A DNA stretch of 64,000 nt, taken from the NCBI RefSeq assembly GCF_014466955.1, contig NZ_AP023396.1, positions 992,001-1,056,000 on the forward strand, in the 5' to 3' direction. Position 1 is the stretch's first letter. The number at the start of each line of letters is the position of its first letter. The notes beneath the pieces are model-generated. The model worked only from the letters and a program-made list of their open reading frames with translations, ran no database searches and was not told the DNA's origin. The position numbers were made by a program, and so were the translations under genes. This DNA comes from Nocardia wallacei. GTDB lineage: Bacteria > Actinomycetota > Actinomycetes > Mycobacteriales > Mycobacteriaceae. Of this stretch, positions 9,470 through 17,044 are shown one piece after another.

Positions 9470-9922
9470 TCAGCTCCGGTCGCCGGAGCCCGCTTCGATC
9501 GTCTTGGGCCCGCTGCCCATTCCGCTGATCTCGATGCGGCGCGGCTTGGCCTTCTCCGCGATCGGCAGCGTGACCGACAGGACTCCGTCGTTGTAGGTGG
9601 CGCTGATGTGCTCGGTGTCGATGCCCTCACCGAGCGACAGCTGGCGCATGTAGGTGCCGGCGAAACGCTCCGACGCGACCCACTGCACGTTCTCGTCGCT
9701 GGGCAGGCTGCGCTGCGCCTTGAGGGTGAGGGTGCCGTTGTCGACACTGACGTCGACCGATCCGGGATCCACGCCCGGCAGGTCGGCGTTCAGCACATAG
9801 TGATCACCGGCCCGGAACAGGTCCATCGGCATGAAGCGCGGCGCGCGTGCGGTGCCCCTGCTCTCACCGAGGAGCTGGCGGGCGACGGTGTCGATGTCGT
9901 GGAATGGATCGAACCTCAGCAC
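9470..9922 (-). CDS. Small heat shock protein, Hsp20/alpha-crystallin family
   Basis: GTG 9922 is preceded by GGAGGTGAT, giving 150 residues starting VLRFDPFHDIDTVARQLLG. The upstream frame remains open, but this start matches Hsp20 N-termini. The alpha-crystallin domain runs from about residue 40 (DLFRAGDHYVLNADLPGV) to DGVLSVTLPIAEKAKPRRIE, including the A-x-x-x-n-G-V-L motif. These ATP-independent chaperones bind unfolding proteins. A CIRCE-like operator lies 75 bp upstream, so HrcA control is likely. Confidence 0.93.
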   Translation of the reverse strand: MLRFDPFHDIDTVARQLLGESRGTARAPRFMPMDLFRAGDHYVLNADLPGVDPGSVDVSVDNGTLTLKAQRSLPSDENVQWVASERFAGTYMRQLSLGEGIDTEHISATYNDGVLSVTLPIAEKAKPRRIEISGMGSGPKTIEAGSGDRS

Positions 9923-9996
9923 AGGAATCACCTCCGAATGCGATGGGCACACCCACCACGGTGGCGGGTGCACCGTGAACTTGTCCGAGCCCCAAT

Positions 9997-10023
9997 TTAG
10001 CACTCTCGTGCGACGAGTGCCAG
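9997..10023. promoter_or_regulatory. CIRCE-like HrcA operator
   Basis: TTAGCACTC, nine bases, then GAGTGCCAG. The CIRCE consensus is TTAGCACTC-N9-GAGTGCTAA. The left arm is perfect and the right arm matches its first six bases and one of the last three. It lies between hsp20 (minus) and an oxidoreductase gene (plus), and could serve either promoter. HrcA/CIRCE control of hsp20 is inference from the site. Confidence 0.8.
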
Positions 10024-10073
10024 ATCTTGTCGAGGGTGGAATACGCACGGCGGCACGGAGGTTCGCACCGACT

Positions 10074-10907
10074 ATGACCATTGAGGGACTGGGACGGTTC
10101 GGAGTCTGGCGCTACTACGCGGCTTTCACTCCCGAGCAGGCACGGGAGTTGGAGGGCCTCGGCTACAGCACACTGTGGCTGGGTGGGTCCCCGCCGGCGG
10201 AGTTGCCCGGGGTGGAGTCGCTGCTGGAGGCGACCGAGACGCAGTTGGTCGGCACCAGCATCGTCAATATCTGGTCGGTGCCCGCCGAGGCGGTGGCGGA
10301 GTCGTACCACCGGATCGAGGCGCGGTTCCCGGGCCGGTTCATTCTCGGTGTGGGCGTGGGGCATCCCGAGCACGACGGCGTCTACCGCAAGCCCTACGAC
10401 GCGCTCGTCGACTATCTCGACGCGCTCGACAACGCCGGTGTCCCGAAGGAGCGTCGCGCGCTGGCGGCCCTCGGCCCCCGCGTACTGGAGCTGGCCCGCG
10501 ACCGCACCGCGGGCGCGCTGCCCTACCTCACCACGCCCGAGCACACCCGCCGCGCCCGCGAGACGGTCGGCGCGGACACGCTGCTGGTCGCGGAGAACAA
10601 GATCGTGCTGGACACCGAGGCCGACCGCGCCCGCACCACCGGCCGCCGTACCGTCGAGTTCTATCTCGGCCTGACCAACTACGTAGCCAACCTGCGCCGC
10701 CTCGGCTTCACCGAAGCGGACGTCACCAAGCCCGGCAGCGACCGTCTCATCGACGCCCTCGCGCTGCACGGCACCGCGGACGAGATCGCCGCGGGCCTGA
10801 CCGCCCACCTCGACGCGGGCGCCGATCAGATCGCCGTTCAGGTTCTCGACGAGGACTACATGTCCACCCTGCGAGCCCTCGCCCCGGCACTGGCCGCCCG
10901 GGTCTGA
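10074..10907 (+). CDS. LLM-class F420-dependent oxidoreductase (TIGR03620-like)
   Basis: ATG 10074 gives 277 residues: MTIEGLGRFGVWRYYAAFTP. The luciferase-like TIM-barrel fold shows in LGYSTLWLGGSP near the N-terminus and in RFILGVGVGHPEHDGVYRKP. The length fits the short actinobacterial F420 subfamily, which reduces or oxidises unknown substrates with coenzyme F420. It is divergent from hsp20 across the CIRCE-like site. The family is firm, the substrate unknown. Confidence 0.88.
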   Translation: MTIEGLGRFGVWRYYAAFTPEQARELEGLGYSTLWLGGSPPAELPGVESLLEATETQLVGTSIVNIWSVPAEAVAESYHRIEARFPGRFILGVGVGHPEHDGVYRKPYDALVDYLDALDNAGVPKERRALAALGPRVLELARDRTAGALPYLTTPEHTRRARETVGADTLLVAENKIVLDTEADRARTTGRRTVEFYLGLTNYVANLRRLGFTEADVTKPGSDRLIDALALHGTADEIAAGLTAHLDAGADQIAVQVLDEDYMSTLRALAPALAARV

Positions 10908-10914
10908 ACCCCGA

Positions 10915-10959
10915 AGCCTCGGCCCGCACCCGACCACTTCGGGCATGCGGGCCTCGGCT
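10915..10959. terminator. Long hairpin between convergent genes (bidirectional terminator)
   Basis: Arms AGCCTCGGCCCGCA (10915-10928) and TGCGGGCCTCGGCT (10946-10959) pair over 14 positions with a 2-base mismatch. They lie between the oxidoreductase (plus) and csoR (minus). There is no T-tract, as is usual for actinobacterial terminators. Confidence 0.55.
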
Positions 10960-11054
10960 GGGCGACCGATTCGCCCGCGCTATTGTCGCGTGTGCGTGCT
11001 CGCCCATCGGCCCGGGACTCACGGTGCGCCGGCTTCGAGCAACCGGTGGTTGCG

Positions 11055-11414
11055 CTACGAGCGGACCAGGCGGGCTATGGCGTCGGTGGCTTCCTTGATC
11101 TTGGCCTCGGCTTCCGGGCCGCCGTGGACGGCGGCATCGACGACGCAGTGGCTGATGTGGTCCTCGAGCAGGCCCATCGCTACGGCTTGCAGCGCCTTCG
11201 TCATCGCCGAGACCTGGGTGAGGATGTCGATGCAGTACTTCTCCTCCTCGACCATGCGTTGCAGGCCGCGGGCCTGGCCTTCGATGCGGCGCAGGCGCTT
11301 GAGGTAGTCGTCCTTGGCGGTGATGTAGCCGTGGGTAGCGTGGTCGTGGACGGGGGCGTTCGCCACCGTGCTCTGGCCTGCCGTCGTGGTCTGGTCGTCG
11401 GTCACCGGCTGCAT
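11055..11414 (-). CDS. csoR: CsoR-family copper-sensing repressor
   Basis: ATG 11414 follows GGGAG at 5 bases and gives 119 residues. GTG 11429 would add five. The DUF156 helical bundle carries YLKRLRRIEGQARGLQRMV. The Cu(I) ligands follow the CsoR pattern: Cys in EEKYCIDIL, then His-x3-Cys in EDHISHC. Members bind DNA as tetramers and release it when Cu(I) binds. A palindromic operator lies just upstream, suggesting autoregulation. No copper ATPase gene is adjacent. Confidence 0.93.
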   Translation of the reverse strand: MQPVTDDQTTTAGQSTVANAPVHDHATHGYITAKDDYLKRLRRIEGQARGLQRMVEEEKYCIDILTQVSAMTKALQAVAMGLLEDHISHCVVDAAVHGGPEAEAKIKEATDAIARLVRS

Positions 11415-11439
11415 CCTCACTCCCGCCACCTGGTCATCA

Positions 11440-11456
11440 ATACCCCCCTAGGGTAC
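11440..11456. promoter_or_regulatory. CsoR operator-like palindrome
   Basis: Read on the minus strand this is TACCCTAGGGGGGTAT. It differs by one base from the known Bacillus subtilis copZA CsoR box, TACCCTACGGGGGTAT. It lies immediately upstream of csoR and about 55 bp before mtnP. Confidence 0.75.
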
Positions 11457-11509
11457 AGTGTTTCGGCGGGCTTGTCAGGTGGGGCGACCGGTGCGCGAGA
11501 ATCGGGGGC

Positions 11510-12319
11510 ATGAGTTCGGTTCCCCGCCCCGCACTGGCCATCATCGGCGGCAGCGGCTTCTACGATTTCTTCGGCGACGACGCGACCACCCTGGACATCG
11601 ACACACCCTACGGTGCGCCGAGTGCGCCCATCACGGTCGGCGAGGTCGAGGGCCGGCAGGTGGCGTTCCTGCCCCGGCACGGGCGCAAGCACGAGTACTC
11701 GCCGCACACCGTGCCGTATCAGGCGAACATGTGGGCGTTGCGGTCGATCGGCGTGCGGCGGATCTTCGCGCCGTGCGCGGTCGGCAGTCTGCGCGCCGAC
11801 TGGGGTCCGGGGACCGTGGCCGTGCCGGACCAACTGGTGGACCGCACCTCCGGCCGTCCGCAGACCTACTTCGACAACGGCGGCGTCCACGTCACCTTCG
11901 CCGACCCGTACTGCGAGGACCTGCGCGCCGCGGCGACGGCCGCCGCCGTCGACGAACTGCCGATGCGGCACGCCGCGACCATGGTCGTGATCCAGGGCCC
12001 GCGCTTCTCCACCCGCGCGGAGAGCCGCTGGTTCGCCGCGCAGGGCTGGGAACTGGTGAACATGACCGGCTATCCCGAGGCCGTGCTCGCCCGGGAACTC
12101 GAAATGTGTTATGCGGCAATCGCTCTGGTGACCGACCTGGACGCCGGTCTGGAAGCCGGTGACGGCGTCAGCGCGGCGGCCGTCTTCGCCGAATTCGAGC
12201 GGAACCTGATCCCGTTCAAGAAGCTGGTCCGGCAGGCGGTGTCGGTGGTCGAAGGAACCGAAACCTGCGACCGGTGCCGCGTGCACACCGGGGTGACGCT
12301 CCCACTCGAACTACCCTGA
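11510..12319 (+). CDS. mtnP: S-methyl-5'-thioadenosine phosphorylase
   Basis: This 269-residue protein contains IIGGSGFYDF, FLPRHGRKHEYSPHTVPYQA and the substrate loop VNMTGYPEAVLARELEMCYA followed by TDLDAG, all typical of the MTAP/PNP-2 family. The reaction phosphorolyses methylthioadenosine from polyamine synthesis into adenine and methylthioribose-1-phosphate. The NMTGYPE context and length favour MTAP over purine nucleoside phosphorylase. It is divergent from csoR. Confidence 0.93.
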   Translation: MSSVPRPALAIIGGSGFYDFFGDDATTLDIDTPYGAPSAPITVGEVEGRQVAFLPRHGRKHEYSPHTVPYQANMWALRSIGVRRIFAPCAVGSLRADWGPGTVAVPDQLVDRTSGRPQTYFDNGGVHVTFADPYCEDLRAAATAAAVDELPMRHAATMVVIQGPRFSTRAESRWFAAQGWELVNMTGYPEAVLARELEMCYAAIALVTDLDAGLEAGDGVSAAAVFAEFERNLIPFKKLVRQAVSVVEGTETCDRCRVHTGVTLPLELP

Positions 12320-12443
12320 CCCCGGGACCCCATGGCAGCGAACCGATTCGCCGATGCGCCGCGTCGCGGGATGCGCTGCTACCCGGGCACACTCGTGGCT
12401 CCCGAACCGGTCCGCGAGCAACGAGAGGTGGTGAGCGCACGCG

Positions 12444-13352
12444 TCAGTAGCCGTCGAGGAGGTCCAAGTCGCGCGGCGACAATGTGCCGTTCACGATGAG
12501 ATACCGGATGAGGTCACCGAGATCAGGGCGCTGTGCTCCGAATTGCCGTCCCCCCGAACCTCGTACCCGGCTGTCCGCCCAGCGCACACGGACCCGGTAT
12601 ACGAGCTCCTCGGCTCTGCGTGCAGTCCATCTGGCGGCAGGATCCAACTCTTTGAGCAACAGGGTCGCCTCACGCCGAGACCACGGTCGCGGATTCGGCT
12701 CCCCCCGCAGATACCGCTGGGCGAATACGACCAGCACCAGCCGCTCATCCGGGGACAGGTTCCACGGAACCGGTTCCGGTTCGACAGTGTTGGGGAGTGG
12801 CGGGGGGATGATGTGGTCGTCACCGACGACATACAGTTCGAGCTGGTGCAACCGTGCCTCGGAGCCCTGTACGAACAACATCGTGTACCCCTGATCGATC
12901 GCGATCGGACCATCCTCGGTGAAGGTCACTCTCGACCCGGCCTGAATCGGTACTCGTCCGATATTGGTCAGCCACCAGCGGCCGTTCCGGAAATCCAGCC
13001 GCCCTTGCCGACGGCCTACACTCGCATCGTCCGCGCCGAGAACGACGGTGACATTGCCGCTGTCGCGGCCGAACACCACTTCGACGCCCTCTCGGGGCTC
13101 CGCTGTGATCGCCGTGTAGAAGGTCCTCGCCACCAACGTGCCTTTCGCCGACCGGGAGCCCTGTCGTTCACCGCGGTGGATCACGTGCGCGAGTTGTTCC
13201 GCCAGGTCCGGCAAGGGCTGAGGATCCGGGCGCCGGGCGCGGCGGACTACATCACGCAGCCCCGCTGTGACGTCGAAAGCGGCGGGTTCGGAGACGGTCT
13301 CGTACGCCTTCCGTACCAGAGCGCGAATGTCGTCATCGTTGCCCGTGGTCAT
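12444..13352 (-). CDS. FHA-domain protein linked to a sigma factor
   Basis: This 302-residue protein has a central FHA-like domain, about residues 75-180, with the core EVVFGRDSGNVTVVLGADD and WWLTNIGRVPI. A C-terminal region of about 100 residues (LSPDERLVLVVFAQRYLRGE onward) resembles the helical tail of other actinobacterial FHA regulators. FHA domains bind phosphothreonine. The ATG overlaps the stop of the sigma-factor gene (13349-13352), so the two are translationally coupled. It may be a kinase-responsive partner of the sigma factor; that is inference. Confidence 0.75.
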   Translation of the reverse strand: MTTGNDDDIRALVRKAYETVSEPAAFDVTAGLRDVVRRARRPDPQPLPDLAEQLAHVIHRGERQGSRSAKGTLVARTFYTAITAEPREGVEVVFGRDSGNVTVVLGADDASVGRRQGRLDFRNGRWWLTNIGRVPIQAGSRVTFTEDGPIAIDQGYTMLFVQGSEARLHQLELYVVGDDHIIPPPLPNTVEPEPVPWNLSPDERLVLVVFAQRYLRGEPNPRPWSRREATLLLKELDPAARWTARRAEELVYRVRVRWADSRVRGSGGRQFGAQRPDLGDLIRYLIVNGTLSPRDLDLLDGY

Positions 13353-13891
13353 CGGTGGTCGCCTCCTTCCTTCAGCAGCGGCATGAGACCGGAGCGCAGT
13401 CGCGCCACCTGTGTTCGCACAGTGGAAGTGGTGATTCCCAGCGCAGCACCGATTTCGGCGTACTCGAACTCCTCGAGGAAATACAGGATGCCGATCATCC
13501 GCCTTCGAACCGGTTGGCTCTCGAGCACCTCATGTACCACCTTGAACGAACTCAGTTCATCGAGCGCTCGGTCGTATCCGGCCTCGTCTACCGGCGGGTC
13601 GTCGTTGTCGTCCCAACGGACAAAGCGTTTGCTGCGTCTGTACCAGTCAGCGACCTTGTGGGCGACGATCGCGACCACATAACGCCGGTTGTCGTCGAGC
13701 GCACGGCTCTCCCGATGCTCCCAGCGTTCCAGCATCGCCACATAGGCATCCTGCACCACGTCGTAGGCGATCTCCCGATCCCCGGCAAGCCGCACAGCTG
13801 TGGCGAAACTACGCTCGACCGTCGCGGTGTAGAAGTCTGCGAACGTGTTCGTGGTATCCGATCTGTTTTCCCCGTCGCTCTCACTCACCAT
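13349..13891 (-). CDS. ECF-type sigma factor
   Basis: This 180-residue protein has region 2 around residues 18-60 (AYDVVQDAYVAMLERWEHRE) and region 4 near the C-terminus (EYAEIGAALGITTSTVRTQV), the helix-turn-helix that reads the -35. There is no anti-sigma gene of the usual kind next to it. Instead, a small membrane protein lies upstream and an FHA protein downstream, with overlaps of 11 and 4 bases. Those neighbours are the candidates for controlling it. Confidence 0.85.
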   Translation of the reverse strand: MVSESDGENRSDTTNTFADFYTATVERSFATAVRLAGDREIAYDVVQDAYVAMLERWEHRESRALDDNRRYVVAIVAHKVADWYRRSKRFVRWDDNDDPPVDEAGYDRALDELSSFKVVHEVLESQPVRRRMIGILYFLEEFEYAEIGAALGITTSTVRTQVARLRSGLMPLLKEGGDHR

Positions 13892-14120
13892 GGATTCCGC
13901 TGGTCGCCGTGTCGATAGAGCCGTCGGCCGTATCGGTGAATCCGATGTACAAGCTATCTCCGTCGCCGGTGGTGTCGGTCAACCGTAGTGTTCCGGGCGC
14001 GAGATGCACCAGACGTTCGATGCGGTTGCGACGAGCGATATCTCGGCACACGGAGGCAAGCTCCCGAACGACCGTGATCGTCGCCGGAATGGTAATTGCC
14101 AGCAGGCACCATACGTTCAC
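13881..14120 (-). CDS. Small single-span membrane protein before the sigma factor
   Basis: GTG 14120 gives 79 residues; AGGAGG lies 7 bases upstream of it. An ATG two codons earlier is too close to the ribosome site. Residues 4-18 (WCLLAITIPATITVV) form one membrane helix. A basic stretch (RDIARRNRIERLVHLAPG) and a polar tail follow. The 3' end overlaps the sigma gene by 11 bp. Its place suggests a role in sigma control, but no known anti-sigma motif is seen. Confidence 0.6.
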   Translation of the reverse strand: MNVWCLLAITIPATITVVRELASVCRDIARRNRIERLVHLAPGTLRLTDTTGDGDSLYIGFTDTADGSIDTATSGIHGE

Positions 14121-14230
14121 GGTCATCCCTCCTGTCGATGTGCTCACCTTCGGTACTCGTGGGAGGAGGGCTGTGCGTCCACAATCGGTTCCGCGCGGGA
14201 TCGTCGTCGCTCGGTACGGGGTGGCGGGTG

Positions 14231-15331
14231 TCACGGTGTGGGAGTGAGCGGCGCGGGGAGGGTTATGCGGACGAGGGCGAACTGGGGTGGGGTGTTGTCG
14301 GGCGGGCCATAGGGGAGGGGGGAGATTTCCACGTCGATCGTCAGCCAATCACCGGTGGTCGAGGCGAGTCGCAGGGCCGGGATGGTGTGGAATTGGGTTC
14401 CGGCGAGAATGGCGGTGCGGGCGGCGAGGATTCGGGGGCGGTCGGCGGGGTGGGGCAGGGTGCGTTCGTCGGTCGCGCCGGTCCAGCGCAGGCCGGGGAG
14501 CGGGGCGCTGATCCAGCGGATCACCCGGATGCGCGCCGTGTCGACCACCGCCAGATGCAGGCCGGGGTTGGTGCTGACGAGCGTGTCCACCGTCGCCGCC
14601 TCGAACGACTTCCCTTGGGCGGGCACGCTGTCGGTCACGTCGGCGAGCAGTCCGCGCCAGCACTGCGGGTCGTCGCCATTGCGGGTGGCGATCAACAGCG
14701 TGCGCAGTCCGGCCGGTGTGCGCACGGTGCAGGTGCCCAGCCAGCGCGCGCCGGGTTCGGCCCGGGACACCGTGGCGACCAGGTCCAGCGCGCCGTCGAA
14801 ACGTTCCATGTGCTCGAAGGATTCGGCGCCCACCCACACCGAACGTCCCCGATCGAACGCCGGTCCCAGCCCCTGCCACAGCACCTCGGTGCGGCGCGTG
14901 CGCGCGTCCATCAGGAACGGGGCCACCGGCGGCGGCGCGGCGCGAGTATCGCCCACCCGGAACAGCACGCCGTGCACGGTGCCACCAGGGCCGAGCAGCG
15001 GCAGCGCCCGTGCCCGCTGCTGTGACCACGTATGCCGCGACCTCGGCAACTCCCGATCCACCGGCGCCCGGCCCTCGACCGCGGCGGTGACGACGGACTG
15101 CAGGCGGGCGGGCACGGTGCGCGCCAGCGACTTCCATTGCCGCGGTGCGGTGCCGACGGTCAGCACCGACCAGGTGTCGGGGCGACCCAGCGTCTCGATC
15201 AGCAGCCACTCGCCGACTGTCACGTACGCCCCCTTTCCTGAATCCGCCGTGCGCCTTCGTAATAGCCAGCGAATATCGTGCACCATCCGGAACCGGCGCG
15301 GTGCCGGGGTGGCGATATCGGTGGCCGACAC
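14231..15331 (-). CDS. Protein of unknown function, possibly GAF/PAS-like
   Basis: This is a 366-residue soluble protein. No catalytic motif is recognised. Alternating beta/helix segments such as LHLAVVDTARIRVIRWISAP and DWLTIDVEISPLPYG look like PAS/GAF sensory folds, but this is a weak visual impression. An internal ATG 15 codons in (MVHDIRW) is an alternative start. It is divergent from the FMN reductase gene across 58 bp. Confidence 0.6.
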   Translation of the reverse strand: MSATDIATPAPRRFRMVHDIRWLLRRRTADSGKGAYVTVGEWLLIETLGRPDTWSVLTVGTAPRQWKSLARTVPARLQSVVTAAVEGRAPVDRELPRSRHTWSQQRARALPLLGPGGTVHGVLFRVGDTRAAPPPVAPFLMDARTRRTEVLWQGLGPAFDRGRSVWVGAESFEHMERFDGALDLVATVSRAEPGARWLGTCTVRTPAGLRTLLIATRNGDDPQCWRGLLADVTDSVPAQGKSFEAATVDTLVSTNPGLHLAVVDTARIRVIRWISAPLPGLRWTGATDERTLPHPADRPRILAARTAILAGTQFHTIPALRLASTTGDWLTIDVEISPLPYGPPDNTPPQFALVRITLPAPLTPTP

Positions 15332-15389
15332 GGCCAGGCTAGGCTCGCGCGAGCGTGGTCAGGCCCGGAGGTGGCGGAAAGGACAGAGC

Positions 15390-15950
15390 ATGGACAGCCC
15401 GTTGCGGCTCGAGATCATCGTCGCGAGCGTGCGGCCGGAACGGTTCGCGCCGGTCGTCGCCGACTGGTTCCTGCGCGCGGCCCGTTCGTACCCCGAATTC
15501 GACACGGGGGTCATCGATCTCCTGCACACCCGGCTGCCCACCGACCTGTCGGTGACGCCGGAGGTACGGGCCTACCGGGAACGGCTCGCCACCGCGGACG
15601 CGTTCGTCGCCGTCACCTCCGAGTACAACCACGGCTATCCGGCCGCGCTGAAGACCGCACTCGACAGCGCCAAACACGAATGGCGAGGTAAGCCGATAGG
15701 TTTCGTCGGTTACGGCGGTCTGTCCGGTGGCCTGCGCGCCGTCGAGCAGCTGCGGCAGGTGGTCGCCGAGATCCATATGGTCTCGATCCGCGAGACCGTC
15801 AGCTTCCACGAGGCCAAGCGAAAGTTCGACGCCAACGGCGAGACCGCGGACGGCGCGGCCACCGACGCCGCCGCCCGTCTGCTGCGTCAGCTCGCCTGGT
15901 GGGGCCGCCACCTGCGCACCGCACGCGCGACCGACCCGTACCCGGGCTAG
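15390..15950 (+). CDS. NADPH-dependent FMN reductase family protein
   Basis: ATG 15390 (AAAGGAC upstream) gives 186 residues. The flavodoxin-like fold shows in LEIIVASVRPERFAPVVADW at the N-terminus, the FMN-contact segment AFVAVTSEYNHGYPAALKTA and GFVGYGGLSGGLRAVEQLR. Members reduce FMN, quinones or azo compounds with NAD(P)H. The TAG stop lies inside the CTAG copied by the adjacent IS insertion, so the reading frame end is unaltered. Confidence 0.9.
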   Translation: MDSPLRLEIIVASVRPERFAPVVADWFLRAARSYPEFDTGVIDLLHTRLPTDLSVTPEVRAYRERLATADAFVAVTSEYNHGYPAALKTALDSAKHEWRGKPIGFVGYGGLSGGLRAVEQLRQVVAEIHMVSIRETVSFHEAKRKFDANGETADGAATDAAARLLRQLAWWGRHLRTARATDPYPG

Positions 15951-15965
15951 GGCTTGTATCGAAGT
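15947..15965 (+). repeat. Left 19-bp inverted repeat of the IS5-family element, including target CTAG
   Basis: CTAGGGCTTGTATCGAAGT matches the reverse complement of 17022-17040 perfectly. The outer CTAG is itself palindromic and probably is the duplicated target (CTAG, or its central TA). Confidence 0.9.
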
Positions 15966-15970
15966 AGGTG

Positions 15971-16001
15971 CTGGCTGGCACCGCTGCGCGGTGCCAGCCA
16001 G
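15971..16001 (+). repeat. Subterminal hairpin inside the IS
   Basis: Arms CTGGCTGGCACCGC and GCGGTGCCAGCCAG form a perfect 14-bp stem with a TGC loop. It lies between the left end and the transposase start. Such structures can block read-through transcription from outside into the transposase, or may be a transposase-binding feature. Confidence 0.65.
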
Positions 16002-16092
16002 TGGCGGAAGGCGTTGCCTGCGTTGGCATATAGGTGAGGTCTCCGGTATTCGGGTTAGCGACCAAACAAACCTGAATAGTGCCGGAGACCTC

Positions 16093-16590
16093 GTGGCCAC
16101 AGTAGCGGTGACGGGGCGAGCGGATCTGACCGATGCCCAGTGGGCACGGCTGGAGCCGTTGTTGCCTCGCGGGAAGAAGGCTGGACGTCCGCCGACGTGG
16201 ACGAGACGGCAGATCATCGACGGGATCCGGTGGCGCACGCGAGTGGGGGCGCCGTGGCGGGACGTTCCGGTCGAGTACGGTTCGTGGCCTGCGGTGTACG
16301 GATTGTTCCGGCGTTGGCAACGGGCCGGAGTGTGGGTATTGATCCTGAAGTTGCTACAGGCATTCGCCGACGCGGCCGGGCAGATCGTGTGGCAGGTGAG
16401 TGTGGACTCCACGATCGCCAGGGCTCATCAGCACGCGGCTGGAGCACGCCGAGACGGTGATCGGCAGGCAGAGCCGCCCGGCGGAATCGCAAGCGAGCCG
16501 ACCGATCACGGACTGGGCCGGTCCAGGGCGGCTGGACGACCAAGCTGCATCTGGCCTGCGAGCGAGGCTGCCGACTGCTGTCGGTGCTGA
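16093..16590 (+). CDS. IS5-family transposase, first frame (OrfA)
   Basis: GTG 16093 starts a frame reading MATVAVTGRADLTDAQWARL, the IS5 N-terminal domain (LTDAQW, LLP...GRPPTWTRRQIIDGIRW). It continues to the first catalytic Asp in WQVSVDSTIARAHQHAAGAR. In-frame homology continues to GLGRSR near 16527, where transposase homology moves to the -1 frame. The tail to 16590 is out of homology. OrfA plus OrfB would make one full transposase by a -1 shift. Confidence 0.85.
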   Translation: MATVAVTGRADLTDAQWARLEPLLPRGKKAGRPPTWTRRQIIDGIRWRTRVGAPWRDVPVEYGSWPAVYGLFRRWQRAGVWVLILKLLQAFADAAGQIVWQVSVDSTIARAHQHAAGARRDGDRQAEPPGGIASEPTDHGLGRSRAAGRPSCIWPASEAADCCRC

Positions 16591-16994
16591 TCACGCCCGG
16601 TCAAGCTGGAGACAACCCGCAGATGGTGGCGGTGCTGGACGCGATCGCCGTGCCCAAACCCGGCGGTGGCCGACCCCGGATACGACCGGATCGGGTACTG
16701 GCCGACAAGGCCTATTCCAGTCGCAGCAACCGGGAATGGTTGCGGCACCGCGGCATCGCAGTCACTATTCCCGTTCCGGCCGACCAAGCCGCGCACCGCC
16801 GCAACCGCGGCCGCACCGGCGGCCGTCCACCCGCGTTCGACCCCGTGATCTACCGCGACCGCAACGCGGTCGAACGGGGCATCAACCAGCTCAAACAACA
16901 CCGTGCCGTCGCCACGAGATACGACAAGCTCGCTGTCCGCTACCTGGCCACCGTCCACATCGCCGCCATCAACCAATGGCTACGACACCAGTGA
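16527..16994 (+). CDS. IS5-family transposase, second frame (OrfB)
   Basis: From GGC at 16527 this frame reads GGWTTKLHLACERGCRLLSV and then the rest of the DDE domain. The second Asp is in RVLADKAYSS and the Glu in RNAVERGINQLKQHR. No good own start codon exists before a GTG at 16584. Expression through -1 frameshifting near TCC-AGG-GCG is therefore more likely than independent translation. No stop codon or deletion interrupts it. Confidence 0.8.
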   Translation, partial: GGWTTKLHLACERGCRLLSVLITPGQAGDNPQMVAVLDAIAVPKPGGGRPRIRPDRVLADKAYSSRSNREWLRHRGIAVTIPVPADQAAHRRNRGRTGGRPPAFDPVIYRDRNAVERGINQLKQHRAVATRYDKLAVRYLATVHIAAINQWLRHQ

Positions 16995-17021
16995 GGGCGG
17001 GCCAACCGGCCCCCCCTCACC

Positions 17022-17040
17022 ACTTCGATACAAGCCCTAG
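17022..17040 (-). repeat. Right 19-bp inverted repeat of the IS5-family element
   Basis: ACTTCGATACAAGCCCTAG is the exact reverse complement of the left repeat. CTAG at 17037-17040 mirrors that at 15947-15950. Confidence 0.9.
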
Positions 17041-17044
17041 CCGA

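Larger units (their letters stand above)
15951..17036 (+). mobile_element. IS5-family insertion sequence, about 1.09 kb, apparently complete
   Basis: Terminal inverted repeats, flanking CTAG on both sides and a transposase split over two frames with D, D and E residues all present define an IS5-type element, probably of the IS427-like group with TA-type targets. It landed exactly in the gap between the convergent FMN reductase and eccE genes. Removing it would rejoin CCCGGGCTAGCCGACTACTG, keeping both stop codons. It therefore looks recent and non-disruptive. Confidence 0.88.
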
